NCBI GenBank assembly: GCA_022786605.1
Contig: JALFWW010000004.1
Span: forward strand, 1-64,000
From: Clostridia bacterium
Lineage (GTDB): Bacteria; Bacillota; Clostridia; Lachnospirales; Anaerotignaceae
Direction of reading: 5' to 3'
Length of the DNA stretch: 64,000 bases
Both the position numbers and the translations under genes were made by a program. Under the pieces are notes generated by a model. The model saw only the letters and a list, made by a program, of their open reading frames with translations. It was not told the DNA's origin and searched no databases. Of the stretch, positions 26,867 to 36,727 are shown piece by piece (the stretch's first letter is position 1; each line of letters begins with the position of its first letter).

Positions 26867-28555
26867 TTACTGTTTTTCCAGCATTTCACGAACTTCCGCA
26901 ATGGTTGATTTTTTGCAGATTTCATCAGCCAGAGCCTGACAATGTTCATAGTTCAGGTGTCTGATCTGGTAACGCGTGGACGCGATTTCAGAAGCTGCCA
27001 TACTGAATTCATTCAGACCCATACCAAGCAAGATGGGTACTGCTTTTTCGTCACTGGCAAATTCACCGCACATACCAACCAGCTTATCATATTTATGACC
27101 AGCCTGAATCACAGTGCGGATGGCACGCAGCACCGCAGGATGGAAAGAATTGTACAGACGAGCGATTTTCTGATTGCCTCTGTCTACTGCCAGCAGGTAC
27201 TGAGTCAGGTCATTTGTACCAATGCTAAAGAAATCAACGACTTTTGCCAGATCTTCCGCGCAAAGAACAGCCGCAGGTGTTTCGATCATGATACCTGTCT
27301 GAATGCTGTCGTTAAAAGGAATGTTATCACGGCGCAGTTCTTCTTTACATTCCTGCAAAATAGCATTTGCCGCCATAAATTCATCCACAGAAATGATCAT
27401 GGGATACATGATACGAATGTCACCGTATGCACTGGCACGCAGGATGGCACGCAGCTGTGTTTTGAACACATCTTTCAGATCCAGAGAGATACGGATGGCT
27501 CTCCAGCCCAGGAAGGGATTTTCTTCTTCATCGAATTTGTAGTAAGAAAGCTCTTTATCCCCACCAATATCCAGTGTACGGATGATAACGGGATGTTTCA
27601 TGGTTTCGATGGCTTTTTTATAAGCATCGTACTGTTCCTGTTCTGTAGGGAATTTGGTATTTTCCATGTAGAGAAACTCACTGCGGAACAAACCAATTCC
27701 TTCCGCACCACGAGCAACAGCATTTTCTACATCCACGATACTGCCTACATTCGCAAACAGTTCCACTGTTCTGCCGTCTGTGGTGGTAGCAGGCAGATTG
27801 TTCATGCTTTCAAATTCTGCCTTCATGGCTTTGTATTCCGCTGCTTTTTTGCGGTATACTTCCTTGGTTTTTTCATCGGGATTGACGATAATTTCTTTGC
27901 CTACCGCGTCCAAAATGATATAGTCCTCATTTGTAACATTTTTGCGGAATTCAGCCACCCCTACAAAGGCAGGAATTTCCATGCTTCTTGCCATAATGGA
28001 AACGTGGCTGGTCACACCGCCGGCTTCTGTGATAAAGCCTTTGATATAACGGAAATCCATATTTGCTGTATCAGAAGGCGCCAGATCTTCCGCAACAACG
28101 ATCACATCTTCGTTGATTCCTTCAAAAGGATTGCTTTTGATTCCTTTCAGCCCGCACATGATACGCTTGCCAACATCTTTGATGTCAGCTGCCCTTTCTC
28201 TGAGATACTCATCGTCCAGACTTTCAAACATGGTCACGATTTCCGCAACGGTTTCTTCGAGAGCAAGCTGTGCATTTTTATTTTCGCTGTTGATCTTCAG
28301 TTCCACAGAATCATGGAGCACGGTATCTTCCGCAACATCCAGATGCGCCGCGAAAATGTCGGAATCTTTCGCCAGAACCCGCAGGTCTTCCACCGCATCT
28401 TTCACTGCTTTCTGAAATTTCAGCCATTCCATTTCTCTTTCGGAATCTTTAATGCTTCTGCTGTCAGCAGTCAGGTCCTCCTGAACAGCCACAAAGGCTT
28501 TTCCCATGACAATGCCTTTGGACGCAGCCTTTGCCACAGTAAATGTCTTCATCAT
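26867..28555 (-). CDS. ptsI: Phosphoenolpyruvate-protein phosphotransferase, PTS Enzyme I
   Basis: 562 residues from ATG 28555 (upstream GTG is less well placed). Domains: N-terminal EI domain, phospho-histidine domain with GGVTSHVSIMARSMEIP (active histidine), and a PEP-binding TIM barrel with FRSEFLYM, DIGGDKELSY, FFSIGTNDLTQY and GMCGEFASD. It takes phosphate from PEP and passes it to HPr. It is the last gene of the operon, 32 bp after ptsH. Confidence 0.97.
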   Translation of the reverse strand: MMKTFTVAKAASKGIVMGKAFVAVQEDLTADSRSIKDSEREMEWLKFQKAVKDAVEDLRVLAKDSDIFAAHLDVAEDTVLHDSVELKINSENKNAQLALEETVAEIVTMFESLDDEYLRERAADIKDVGKRIMCGLKGIKSNPFEGINEDVIVVAEDLAPSDTANMDFRYIKGFITEAGGVTSHVSIMARSMEIPAFVGVAEFRKNVTNEDYIILDAVGKEIIVNPDEKTKEVYRKKAAEYKAMKAEFESMNNLPATTTDGRTVELFANVGSIVDVENAVARGAEGIGLFRSEFLYMENTKFPTEQEQYDAYKKAIETMKHPVIIRTLDIGGDKELSYYKFDEEENPFLGWRAIRISLDLKDVFKTQLRAILRASAYGDIRIMYPMIISVDEFMAANAILQECKEELRRDNIPFNDSIQTGIMIETPAAVLCAEDLAKVVDFFSIGTNDLTQYLLAVDRGNQKIARLYNSFHPAVLRAIRTVIQAGHKYDKLVGMCGEFASDEKAVPILLGMGLNEFSMAASEIASTRYQIRHLNYEHCQALADEICKKSTIAEVREMLEKQ

Positions 28556-28587
28556 TTCGCTCACTCCCCTTCACCGTTTTTCTTTTC

Positions 28588-28848
28588 TTATTCTTCCAGC
28601 TCTGCGATGAATTTTACAACTTCTTCCACTGCTGCTGCTTCGTCCTCACCTTCCGCAATAACTTCCAGTTCTGTACCAGGTTTTACGCCCAGTGTCAGTA
28701 CGTGGATGATGCTTGCTGCGCTGACTTTCTTTTCACCATTAGACAGGAAGATTTTGCTGTTATAATTTTTGCAAAATGCCACCAGATTGGAAGCGGGACG
28801 TGCATGCAGTCCTGTTTTATTTGTAACAACTACTTTTTTAGATACCAT
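28588..28848 (-). CDS. ptsH: PTS phosphocarrier HPr
   Basis: 86 residues. The active His15 sits in TGLHARPAS, and Ser46 in KVSAASIIHV is placed for HPr kinase regulation, so the protein could serve both sugar transport and CcpA-type catabolite control. It lies between mtlD and ptsI. Confidence 0.97.
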   Translation of the reverse strand: MVSKKVVVTNKTGLHARPASNLVAFCKNYNSKIFLSNGEKKVSAASIIHVLTLGVKPGTELEVIAEGEDEAAAVEEVVKFIAELEE

Positions 28849-28878
28849 AATAAATTTCTCCTTTTAAAAAAATATATT

Positions 28879-30030
28879 TTACAGATATGCCTTCATGTTA
28901 TCGTACTTTTCTACCACTTTGTCCAAAATTGCTGCATCTGTTACACCGGAAATCTGGGAAAAAGCAGCACGCACGCCATTTTCCTTAATCTTTGCCTGCA
29001 GTTCCACACTCTGCTGATCTGCGGCATTGTCATAATGCAGTGCCGCACCGATACCGATGAGCAAATGTTCTACGGGCAGACCATAGCCAACTGCAGTCAT
29101 GGTAGGTTTTACCAGACGGTCTGTTGCGCTCAGTTTACGCAGAGGTTCTCTGCCAACACGAGCAACATCGTCTTCCAAATAATGATTGCGGAAACGACCA
29201 ATGATCTTGTCGATATAAGCCATGTGCGCTTCTTTGTCGAAACCATATTTTTCAATGAGACCAGCGCCGCTTTCCTGCATAGCCGCTTTTACGGTTTCAT
29301 AGATTTTTTCATCGCCGATGCTTTCATCTACAGTATGATATCCTTTCAGATAACCCAAATAAGAAGTGATGGCATGTCCTGTATTGAGTGTGAACAGTTT
29401 TCTTTCGATATATGCCATCAAATTATCAGCCAGATTCATGCCTTTGATGGCAGGGATTTCACCCTTGAAAGAAGCCTGCTCCACATTCCATTCGTAATAG
29501 TTTTCCACAACGACATCAATAAAATTTTCGCTCTTTACAGGAGGAACGATGCGGTCTACGGAACAATCCGGGAAACCGACATACTGGTCTGCATAAGCCT
29601 TCTCCTTTTCATCCAGAATTTCATAAACAGCTGCTTTCAGCTGAGAACTTGCTTTGATGGCATTTTCGCAGGCAATGATATTCAGACAGTCTGTAATACC
29701 TCTTTCCATACGCAGAGCAATGCCTTTCGCGATAGCAGGGGCGATTCTGGGCAGAACCACCAGACCTACTGCAGTTGTGATCACTTCAGCCTGCGCGATT
29801 TCTTCCAGAACCGCATCGGTTGTAGAGTTTACACCGCTGATGTTTGTGATCTTTTCTTCTCTGCATGTAACGTCCATCACATGCACGGTATAAGTACCAT
29901 CTGCATTGATCTTGTCAATGACTGCTTCGTTTACGTCTGCAAATACAACATGGTAGCCAGCTTCTGCCAGCAGAGCCCCAATAAAACCTCTGCCGATATT
30001 ACCTGCGCCAAATTGAATGGCTTTTTTCAT
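28879..30030 (-). CDS. mtlD: Mannitol-1-phosphate 5-dehydrogenase
   Basis: 383 residues, normal length. N-terminal NAD-binding motif QFGAGNIGRGFIGALLAEAG, and the polyol-dehydrogenase catalytic region (ERKLFTLNTGHAITSYLGYLK) with the conserved lysine-asparagine-histidine triad KLF.LNTGH. It oxidises mannitol-1-phosphate to fructose-6-phosphate. It lies between mtlA and ptsH in the same operon, with an intercistronic hairpin before it. Confidence 0.97.
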   Translation of the reverse strand: MKKAIQFGAGNIGRGFIGALLAEAGYHVVFADVNEAVIDKINADGTYTVHVMDVTCREEKITNISGVNSTTDAVLEEIAQAEVITTAVGLVVLPRIAPAIAKGIALRMERGITDCLNIIACENAIKASSQLKAAVYEILDEKEKAYADQYVGFPDCSVDRIVPPVKSENFIDVVVENYYEWNVEQASFKGEIPAIKGMNLADNLMAYIERKLFTLNTGHAITSYLGYLKGYHTVDESIGDEKIYETVKAAMQESGAGLIEKYGFDKEAHMAYIDKIIGRFRNHYLEDDVARVGREPLRKLSATDRLVKPTMTAVGYGLPVEHLLIGIGAALHYDNAADQQSVELQAKIKENGVRAAFSQISGVTDAAILDKVVEKYDNMKAYL

Positions 30031-30050
30031 TCCAAATTCCTCCTCCCGGA

Positions 30051-30082
30051 CAAGCCGGCCGCAGTATCCATCGCAGCCGGCT
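30051..30082 (-). promoter_or_regulatory. Intercistronic hairpin between mtlA and mtlD
   Basis: AGCCGGC...GCCGGCT closes a hairpin with an 18-nt interior in the 83-bp gap. No U-run follows on the minus strand, so it is more likely a stability or processing element than a terminator. Confidence 0.5.
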
Positions 30083-30113
30083 ATAACGTCCGTCTTACCT
30101 TCTCAATGATTTA

Positions 30114-31955
30114 TTACTGAAACATTTTCAGAATTTCTTCCGGAGTTGTTGCTTTTTTCAGTTTATCCAGATTTTCTTCTTCTTCAATGACTGTACCGAT
30201 CTTTGCCAGCAGATCCAGATGTTCGTTACCGATACCTGCAATACCGAATACCAGATAAGCTTTTTCATCACCGAAGTCAACGCCTTCGGGATACTGCAGC
30301 AGTACAATACCAGTTTTCTTTACTTCATCTTTCGCTTCAGATGTGCCATGAGGGATCGCTACACCCAGACCCATGTATGTGGAAACAGTTTTTTCTCTTT
30401 CCAACATAGCGGGAATGTAGCTTTCGTTTACATAGCCCAGTTCATGGAGCAGTTTACCAGCAGCTGTGATCGCTTCTTCTTTGCTTACGGATGCCTGACC
30501 TGTTTTGATACCAGCAGTTACCATAATGCCATCGTTTGCCGTTGCTGCAACTTCTGCTTTCACTTCGTCTGCGGGCTGTTCGCTGCTGCCAGCCGCTTTT
30601 GCTTCCAGAGACGCGAATAGTGCATCCAGATTAGGGTCAGCCAAGAAGTTGCCAATGGTAACAAGTTCCGCCTGAGGAGCACTTGCTTTCGCACGATCCT
30701 GCAGGACTGCCTGACACACAACCACATCCGCATCTGCGGGAACATTATCTACAGAAGTGTTAATAACAGTGATACCCAGATTCAGAGACGCGATTCTGTT
30801 TCTGAATTTTGTAGCGCCCATTGCGCTGGAACCCATACCTGCGTCACATGCGAAAACGATTTTCTTGATTTCGCCATTTGTTTTTGCCAGACCTTTTGCT
30901 TCAGCCTTCATGTTTTTCATTTTATCTGTCGCTTCATCCAGGTTTTTGTTACCGGACAGTTTTACGATAGGAGATGCCACCAGGAAAGAAATCACTGTTG
31001 CCAGAACTACACCAATCAATACTTTCAGTGTTTCACCCTTAGGTGCTACCGCCAGGAATGCGATGATAGAACCGGGAGAAGCAGGACCTACCAGACCAGC
31101 ACCCATAATGCTGTAATAGAAGATCGTTACAATAGATGCTACGATAGGCGCGATGATGATCACAGGGTTCATCAATACATAAGGGAAATAGATTTCATGG
31201 ATACCACCAAAGAAGTGGATGATAACCGCACCGGGTGCAGAGCTTTTTGTTACTTTGTCTTTGGAGAACATCCAGTATGCCAGCAGTACGCCCAGACCAG
31301 GACCAGGGTTTGCTTCCAGCATATACATGATAGATTTCCCTGTTTCCGCAGCCTGTTCAATACCGATTGGTGTGAAGATACCATGGTTGATGGCGTTGTT
31401 CAGGAACAATACCTTCGCAGGTTCTACGAAAATCGCTACGAAAGGCAGCAGTTTGTTTGTTACCAGAATTTCTACCCCTGCTGTCAGAACTGCCAGAATG
31501 GTTGCCATAACAGGTCCAATCAGATAATAGCCAATGATTGCGAGAATCATACCAAAAATCCCAACAGAGAAGTTATTTACCAGCATTTCAAAACCGGCAG
31601 GAATTTTGCCTTCCACTGCTTTGTCAAACTTTTTGATCACAAAGCCGGCAAAGGGACCCATTGCCATGGCACCGATGAGCATAGTCTGTTCGGAACCGGC
31701 AATAACACCAAGCGTTGCGACAGCACCCATGACACCGCCACGGTCACCGCCAACCATTCTACCACCCTGAAAAGCGATCAGGGTAGGGATCAGATATGTC
31801 AGCATTGGTGATACCAGTGTTGCCAATCTTTCATTTGGAATCCAACCTGCCTCAATGAACAAAGCTGTAATAAAGCCCCAGGCAATGAACGCCCCGATAT
31901 TAGGCATAACCATTGCACTCAGGAATTTCCCGAATTTCTGAATGCTATTTTTCAT
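30114..31955 (-). CDS. mtlA: PTS mannitol transporter EIICBA
   Basis: 613 residues, fused C-B-A as in the E. coli full-length protein. The EIIC membrane domain (1-335) has the conserved GGIHEIYFPYVLMNP loop (250-264). EIIB has phosphocysteine Cys370 in FACDAGMGSSAMG, and EIIA has phospho-His536 in GVAIPHGTSEA. It imports and phosphorylates mannitol with HPr as donor. Its start overlaps the mtlR stop by 11 bp. Confidence 0.96.
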   Translation of the reverse strand: MKNSIQKFGKFLSAMVMPNIGAFIAWGFITALFIEAGWIPNERLATLVSPMLTYLIPTLIAFQGGRMVGGDRGGVMGAVATLGVIAGSEQTMLIGAMAMGPFAGFVIKKFDKAVEGKIPAGFEMLVNNFSVGIFGMILAIIGYYLIGPVMATILAVLTAGVEILVTNKLLPFVAIFVEPAKVLFLNNAINHGIFTPIGIEQAAETGKSIMYMLEANPGPGLGVLLAYWMFSKDKVTKSSAPGAVIIHFFGGIHEIYFPYVLMNPVIIIAPIVASIVTIFYYSIMGAGLVGPASPGSIIAFLAVAPKGETLKVLIGVVLATVISFLVASPIVKLSGNKNLDEATDKMKNMKAEAKGLAKTNGEIKKIVFACDAGMGSSAMGATKFRNRIASLNLGITVINTSVDNVPADADVVVCQAVLQDRAKASAPQAELVTIGNFLADPNLDALFASLEAKAAGSSEQPADEVKAEVAATANDGIMVTAGIKTGQASVSKEEAITAAGKLLHELGYVNESYIPAMLEREKTVSTYMGLGVAIPHGTSEAKDEVKKTGIVLLQYPEGVDFGDEKAYLVFGIAGIGNEHLDLLAKIGTVIEEEENLDKLKKATTPEEILKMFQ

Positions 31956-34092
31956 AAGAATCCTCCATCCTTTTACTGATTATTTTTTGATAATACCGCA
32001 TCAATCGTTTTTCCAACGATTCAACTATGCTATTCCTCCCCTTTTTTTGAACAGCGGAAAAGAATGATTCTTCCTCCAGCAGTCCACTGCTGATTTCACT
32101 CATCAATTCCGCTTCTAAAGAATCCCCTTCTTTTGGAACCAGCATGACGATGGCTCCCTGAATGACGCCCTCCGGCTGAAAGAGCGGTCTTTTCAATCGA
32201 ATATATCCAAAAGAACAATGTTTCACGCCGCCAGTTCTGCAATGCAGCAGCAGCATTTGAAAATCTTGGATATATGTGGAAGAAATCTGTTCCCTTTTGG
32301 CAAGGCTGTCGGCAATCAGTTCCCTTGCTTCTTTTGTTTCCGTAAACATGCCCGATGCCACATACAATAATTCCTGTTTATCCTGCGCATAGGGCAGCAC
32401 AAGCAGTTGTACATGGTCCAGCAGATACAGGATTTCTTCTCCCAATCTCGTCACATAAGTCAACGTATCTTTTGAAAAGCGAGACGCTGTCTTTTCTTGC
32501 GGAACCGCTTCCTGCTGTGTCGGCAGCAACCGCAGTTCATTGCGCAGCAGTATTTTATCCTGTTCCAAAAGAATGGGGTTCACACAAACATAAGGAAAAT
32601 CAATATCCAGATGTACAGTAGAGATCAAAAGGCGTATTCCTTCTCTTTGCAGTTTTTGTATATCAATGCGAAACGCTGATATAATCTCCCGCACTTCCAG
32701 ATTATGAAATTCCTTTGTTAGCTGCACTGCTAACATTTTCGATGTGCCCAAACCTGTAGGGCACACAACGACAACAGGAATTTTTCCCTGTTCTGACTGC
32801 TGATTTTCCACAGCTGCACAGATGTACATGGCGATAAAAGCGATTTCCGCCTCTGGCACTTCTGATACACCTACGGCATGACGCAGAAGCTGACAACCTT
32901 TTTCCGTTGCCTGATAAATTTCGCCATAATTTTCTTTTATGGTATCTAACTGCGCATTTCTAACCTTCACATGCAAACGCAGACGGCTGGATACTGCCGC
33001 AATATGTTCTGTCAAGTCTGCCAGAAGCTGCTCATTCGGACGCAGGGAAATTCCCAATTCCCGTTCTATGACATCCACCATATTCTTTACCAGCTGACGC
33101 AGATTCATACGCTCTGCCAGTGTATGATCCATCTGCCCCGTCATCCAGATCTGTGCGCTGATACAATGCATGGTGATAAAGCCAATCTCTTCCTCCGGGA
33201 TTTCGATGGCAAAACACTCGGCAATGCGTTTGCCAATTTCTTCCGCCACAGAAAATTCAGGGTATCTTTTTAGCGATTCCAGACGCTGGGGTTCCATTTC
33301 GATTTTCTCAAAATTACGGAGCCGTTTCACTGCCAGCGCAATATGTACCAGCAGCCCCATATAGGCACTGTCTGTGTATTTGATGTGCATCTGCTGTTCC
33401 ACTTCCGTCAAAACCTTTTCCACAATTTCAAAAGTTTCATCATCAATAAAATGGAACAGTCGGCTTTGTGCCGCAGCAGAAATACCCGTTTCTCTTTTTT
33501 CTTTCTTTTCGCGGAAAAGTCCCAATATTTCCTCTTCCGACATAAACTCATAAATGGCATTGGCGATTGCCTGCCGGTAATGATCTTCGGTACCTTCTGT
33601 ATAGATGCCAAGACCCGGCTTGCGTATCACATGAATCTGATACTGCCGCAGCCATTCACGCAAGCGATCCAGATCATTGCTCAACGTACCGTCTGAAATT
33701 TTATACTTTGATGTGAAATAATAAAATTTCAACGGTTCTTTTGCAAAGAGCAGTTCTCCCAGAATCAGCCTGCGCCTTTCTTCTTTTGAATATGCCTGCA
33801 CGATATCTGTTTCACGCAGCAGTTCCAGTATTCGATTTCTGGTTTCCAGACTTTCATCCAGCACCAAGCCTACCCCTGGCTTCCGCAGGAATGTAAAATC
33901 ATGTTCTGACAGCCAGCTTTCGATCTTCGGCATTTCCCGCAGTACCGTACGGGAACTGATCTTGAGCTTTTCGGATATGGTCGCTACTGTAACAGGATTT
34001 GCGGCTGTAAATTGTGTTAAAATCTGAATGATTGCTTTTTGACGTGAGGTCAATCCGGATTTTTGCTCCCCACTCTGATTCACTCGTGACAT
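31945..34092 (-). CDS. mtlR: PRD-type mannitol operon activator
   Basis: 715 residues from ATG 34092, following AAAGGTTGG; the longer frame has no ribosome site. Domain order: helix-turn-helix (about 20-75, VTVATISEKLKISSRTVLRE), a second HTH-like segment, two PRD domains (about 190-400, with VEQQMHIKYTDSAYMGLLVH and EEIGFITMHCISAQIW), a GAT-type EIIB-like domain (VVVCPTGLGTSKMLAVQL) and an EIIA-like C-terminus. This is the MtlR/LicR architecture, whose activity is set by PTS phosphorylation. It is the first gene of its own operon. Confidence 0.93.
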   Translation of the reverse strand: MSRVNQSGEQKSGLTSRQKAIIQILTQFTAANPVTVATISEKLKISSRTVLREMPKIESWLSEHDFTFLRKPGVGLVLDESLETRNRILELLRETDIVQAYSKEERRRLILGELLFAKEPLKFYYFTSKYKISDGTLSNDLDRLREWLRQYQIHVIRKPGLGIYTEGTEDHYRQAIANAIYEFMSEEEILGLFREKKEKRETGISAAAQSRLFHFIDDETFEIVEKVLTEVEQQMHIKYTDSAYMGLLVHIALAVKRLRNFEKIEMEPQRLESLKRYPEFSVAEEIGKRIAECFAIEIPEEEIGFITMHCISAQIWMTGQMDHTLAERMNLRQLVKNMVDVIERELGISLRPNEQLLADLTEHIAAVSSRLRLHVKVRNAQLDTIKENYGEIYQATEKGCQLLRHAVGVSEVPEAEIAFIAMYICAAVENQQSEQGKIPVVVVCPTGLGTSKMLAVQLTKEFHNLEVREIISAFRIDIQKLQREGIRLLISTVHLDIDFPYVCVNPILLEQDKILLRNELRLLPTQQEAVPQEKTASRFSKDTLTYVTRLGEEILYLLDHVQLLVLPYAQDKQELLYVASGMFTETKEARELIADSLAKREQISSTYIQDFQMLLLHCRTGGVKHCSFGYIRLKRPLFQPEGVIQGAIVMLVPKEGDSLEAELMSEISSGLLEEESFFSAVQKKGRNSIVESLEKRLMRYYQKIISKRMEDSYEK

Positions 34093-34456
34093 TTTTAAAA
34101 ACCAACCTTTCGATATTTTCATTTTAATACGGCTGATAAATCCTTACAACAAAAGGATATTTCACGTTTGTCCTCAATAATTCATGACATTTTTGCCGGA
34201 ATTTCCTTTCATCCTCATCATAAAGTCCTTTTTTATTTGTTTTGCATAAAATAACTACCAGAATTCTATGCAATATGCGTTATTTTAAAATCATTTTTTA
34301 TATCAAAAAAACAATCTGTCAATTTTTTTAACTTATTTTTTACATATTAGAAAAAATAGTTTTTTCTTCCGTACAATTAGACACCTAAAGTCTAAAGGAA
34401 TACTCTTTTTTCGTCAACAGCACTTACTGACAAAATTGAAACAAAAACAGAAAAAA
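34093..34456 (-). other. Leader and promoter region of mtlR operon
   Basis: 364 bp, very AT-rich, no coding frame. On the minus strand TTGACG-N17-TAGACT in the upstream part is a possible promoter, and TTGACA at 34316-34321 has TATAAA only 14 bp away, which is too close. TTAGAC (34377-34382) and GTCTAA (34390-34395) form a 7-bp-spaced inverted repeat that could bind MtlR. I cannot fix the transcription start. Confidence 0.4.
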
Positions 34457-34489
34457 ACGGACAATTTATGACCAACATAAATTGTCCGT
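34457..34489 (-). terminator. Terminator of glmS
   Basis: Perfect 12-bp stem ACGGACAATTTA / TAAATTGTCCGT with a 9-nt loop and a seven-U run on the minus strand, 25 bp past the glmS stop. Confidence 0.92.
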
Positions 34490-34513
34490 TTGATATATTT
34501 TTCCGAATAATTC

Positions 34514-36337
34514 TTATTCTACAGTTACGGATTTTGCCAGGTTTCTGGGCATATCTACGTCACAGCCTCTTTCGATGGCTACATAGTAGGAGAAAATCTG
34601 CATAGGAATGACATTCAGAGATGCTGTAAATTTGTCATTGATTTGAGGGATGTAGATAACTTTGTCAGCAACTTCCGCAATTTCTGTATTTCCTTCTTTT
34701 GCAATGGCAACAACATAAGCGCCTCTTGCTTTTACTTCTTTTACATTGCTTACCAGTTTTTCATACAGAGGGTCCTGTGTCGCAATGGCAACAACCAGTG
34801 TACCTTCTTCAATCAGAGAGATGGTACCATGCTTCAATTCCCCTGCTGCATAAGCTTCACTGTGGATGTAAGAAATTTCTTTCAGTTTCAAGGAACCTTC
34901 CAGAGCAACTGCATAGTCGATACCACGACCAATAACAAATACATCATTTGCGTGTGCATGTACTTTTGCCAGTTCTTTCAGTTCTTCATCCATTGTCAGC
35001 AGTTTTTCGATGTAACTGGGAACCAGTTCCAGTTCTGCTGTCAGCTTCTTCACTTCTTCTGCAGACAGGTGACCTCTTGCCTGACCAAATTTCATTGCCA
35101 GCAGGTACATCAGGGCTACCTGTGTGGAATAACCCTTTGTTGTAGCAACAGCAATTTCAGGACCAGCCCATGTATACAATACATCATCGCTTTCACGAGC
35201 GATGGAGCTGCCTACCACGTTTACAATTGCCAGAATGCGGATACCCTGTCTTTTTGCTTCACGAAGGGCTGCCAGTGTGTCAGCTGTTTCACCAGACTGG
35301 CTGATGATGACACAGACATCATTTTTGTCCAGAATAGGATTTCTGTAACGGAATTCAGATGCCAAGTCCACTTCTACAGGGATTCTTGCATAATCTTCGA
35401 TAACATATTTACCAACGATTGCTGCGTGCCAAGCACTGCCGCAGGCAATGATATGGATTCTGTTGATGTTTCTGATATCTTCATCTGTATATTTGATATC
35501 ATCCAGTTTGATTTCGCCATCTACGATTCTGGGGCTGATGGTTGCCTTGAATGCTTTAGGCTGTTCCATGATTTCTTTCATCATAAAGTAATCATAACCG
35601 CCTTTTTCCGCAGCGGAGATATCCCATGTTACATTGTAGATATCTTTTTTGATTTCGTTTTTATCCATATCCAGAATGGTGATACCATCTTTTTTCAGTA
35701 CAACGATTTCGTTGTCGTTCAGCAGATAATAGTCTTTTGTGTATTCCAGCAGAGCGGGAATGTCAGAAGCGATGAAGTTTTCATTTTCACCGATACCAAC
35801 CAGCATAGGGCTGTCTTTTCTAACTGCAACAATTTCATCGGGTTTTTCGCTGCACAGGATGCCCAGTGCATAAGAACCTCTGATTCTGCCGATGACACGG
35901 ATCAGTGTATCTACCATATCACCATCATAATAGTAATCGAACAACTGTGCGACTACTTCTGTATCTGTTTCAGAAGCGAAAACATAACCTTTTTCTTCCA
36001 GTTCCGCTTTCAGCTGCAGATAGTTTTCAATGATACCATTATGTACAACGGAAATTCTGCCGTTCATGCTTGTATGAGGATGGGAATTCACATCGCTGGG
36101 TGCACCGTGGGTTGCCCATCTTGTATGACCGATACCAACCTGACCTTTTACGCCGCCCATATCCTGCACTTTTGCGTCCAGATCTGCTAAACGTCCTTTT
36201 GTTTTCACTACATGAATACCATCGCCAAATACAGCGATACCAGCAGAGTCATAACCTCTATATTCCAATTTTTTCAGTCCCTTAATCAATACAGGAGCTG
36301 CCTCATTCTGACCAATATAACCAACAATACCACACAT
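34514..36337 (-). CDS. glmS: Glutamine-fructose-6-phosphate aminotransferase
   Basis: 607 residues. MCGIVGYIGQ gives the N-terminal nucleophile Cys2 of the glutaminase domain (with HTRWATHG and NGIIENY). Two SIS sugar-isomerase domains follow (ACGSAWHAAIVGK, ISQSGETADTLAAL, GRGIDYAVALEGSLKLKEIS). It makes glucosamine-6-phosphate for cell-wall precursors. The 5' leader carries a glmS ribozyme, so the product represses its own synthesis. Confidence 0.98.
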   Translation of the reverse strand: MCGIVGYIGQNEAAPVLIKGLKKLEYRGYDSAGIAVFGDGIHVVKTKGRLADLDAKVQDMGGVKGQVGIGHTRWATHGAPSDVNSHPHTSMNGRISVVHNGIIENYLQLKAELEEKGYVFASETDTEVVAQLFDYYYDGDMVDTLIRVIGRIRGSYALGILCSEKPDEIVAVRKDSPMLVGIGENENFIASDIPALLEYTKDYYLLNDNEIVVLKKDGITILDMDKNEIKKDIYNVTWDISAAEKGGYDYFMMKEIMEQPKAFKATISPRIVDGEIKLDDIKYTDEDIRNINRIHIIACGSAWHAAIVGKYVIEDYARIPVEVDLASEFRYRNPILDKNDVCVIISQSGETADTLAALREAKRQGIRILAIVNVVGSSIARESDDVLYTWAGPEIAVATTKGYSTQVALMYLLAMKFGQARGHLSAEEVKKLTAELELVPSYIEKLLTMDEELKELAKVHAHANDVFVIGRGIDYAVALEGSLKLKEISYIHSEAYAAGELKHGTISLIEEGTLVVAIATQDPLYEKLVSNVKEVKARGAYVVAIAKEGNTEIAEVADKVIYIPQINDKFTASLNVIPMQIFSYYVAIERGCDVDMPRNLAKSVTVE

Positions 36338-36360
36338 AAATTCATGACCTCCAATATTTT

Positions 36361-36509
36361 ATTCGCACGTTATCTTTCTTTTGTCCCTTTGATTTCTCAA
36401 AAGCTTTGTAAAAGACCTGCGTCCCTGTGCGAAAGGGCGGGAAGCATCCGCCGAAAACTTCGATCACTTCCACCTCGTCAACCGCATCTGCACCGCGGCT
36501 CTGGCGCTT
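36361..36509 (-). ncRNA. glmS ribozyme
   Basis: In the glmS leader the minus strand reads AGCGCCAGAGC, then GACGAGGTGGAAG, ATCGAAG, TTTTCGGCGGATGCTTCCCG, the conserved core of the glucosamine-6-phosphate-activated ribozyme. GGAAG/CTTCC replaces the usual GGAGG/CCTCC, keeping the pairing. A long peripheral stem TTCGCAC / GTGCGAA closes the 3' domain (36362-36368). By analogy, cleavage falls before the G at 36507 (A at 36508 is position -1). The glmS start is 24 bp beyond the ribozyme. Confidence 0.95.
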
Positions 36510-36536
36510 CATACTACCAACACTCTGCCCTCCTTT

Positions 36537-36560
36537 TCATAAGCTCTGTGCAGAAGGCAT
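36537..36560 (-). other. Possible 7-codon leader ORF upstream of glmS ribozyme
   Basis: GAGGAGG is followed by ATG, six more codons (encoding MPSAQSL) and TGA, 28 bp before the ribozyme cleavage site. A second ribosome-site-like AAAAGGAGGG follows. It could be a chance match; there is no protein support. Confidence 0.3.
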
Positions 36561-36587
36561 ATTACCTCCTCGGATAATATCTAAAGC

Positions 36588-36616
36588 ATTATACCATTAA
36601 ACCTTTCAATGGTAAA
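36588..36616 (-). promoter_or_regulatory. Sigma-A promoter of glmS
   Basis: Minus-strand TTTACC (36611-36616), 17-bp spacer, perfect TATAAT (36588-36593). Transcription would begin about 75 nt upstream of the ribozyme. Confidence 0.7.
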
Positions 36617-36727
36617 GAAAAATTTTCTTAATCTTCCAGCTGATCGGCTTTCCCTTTACATTTTATGTAGAATTCCTTATGATACAGCCCTTTTTCCAAA
36701 AAAAATCCAATTTTTGTATGAGAAAAA

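Noticed and set aside
34316-34321. TTGACA upstream of mtlR as a promoter
   Set aside because: The only TATAAA lies 14 bp away, too short for sigma-A; I could not choose a promoter here.
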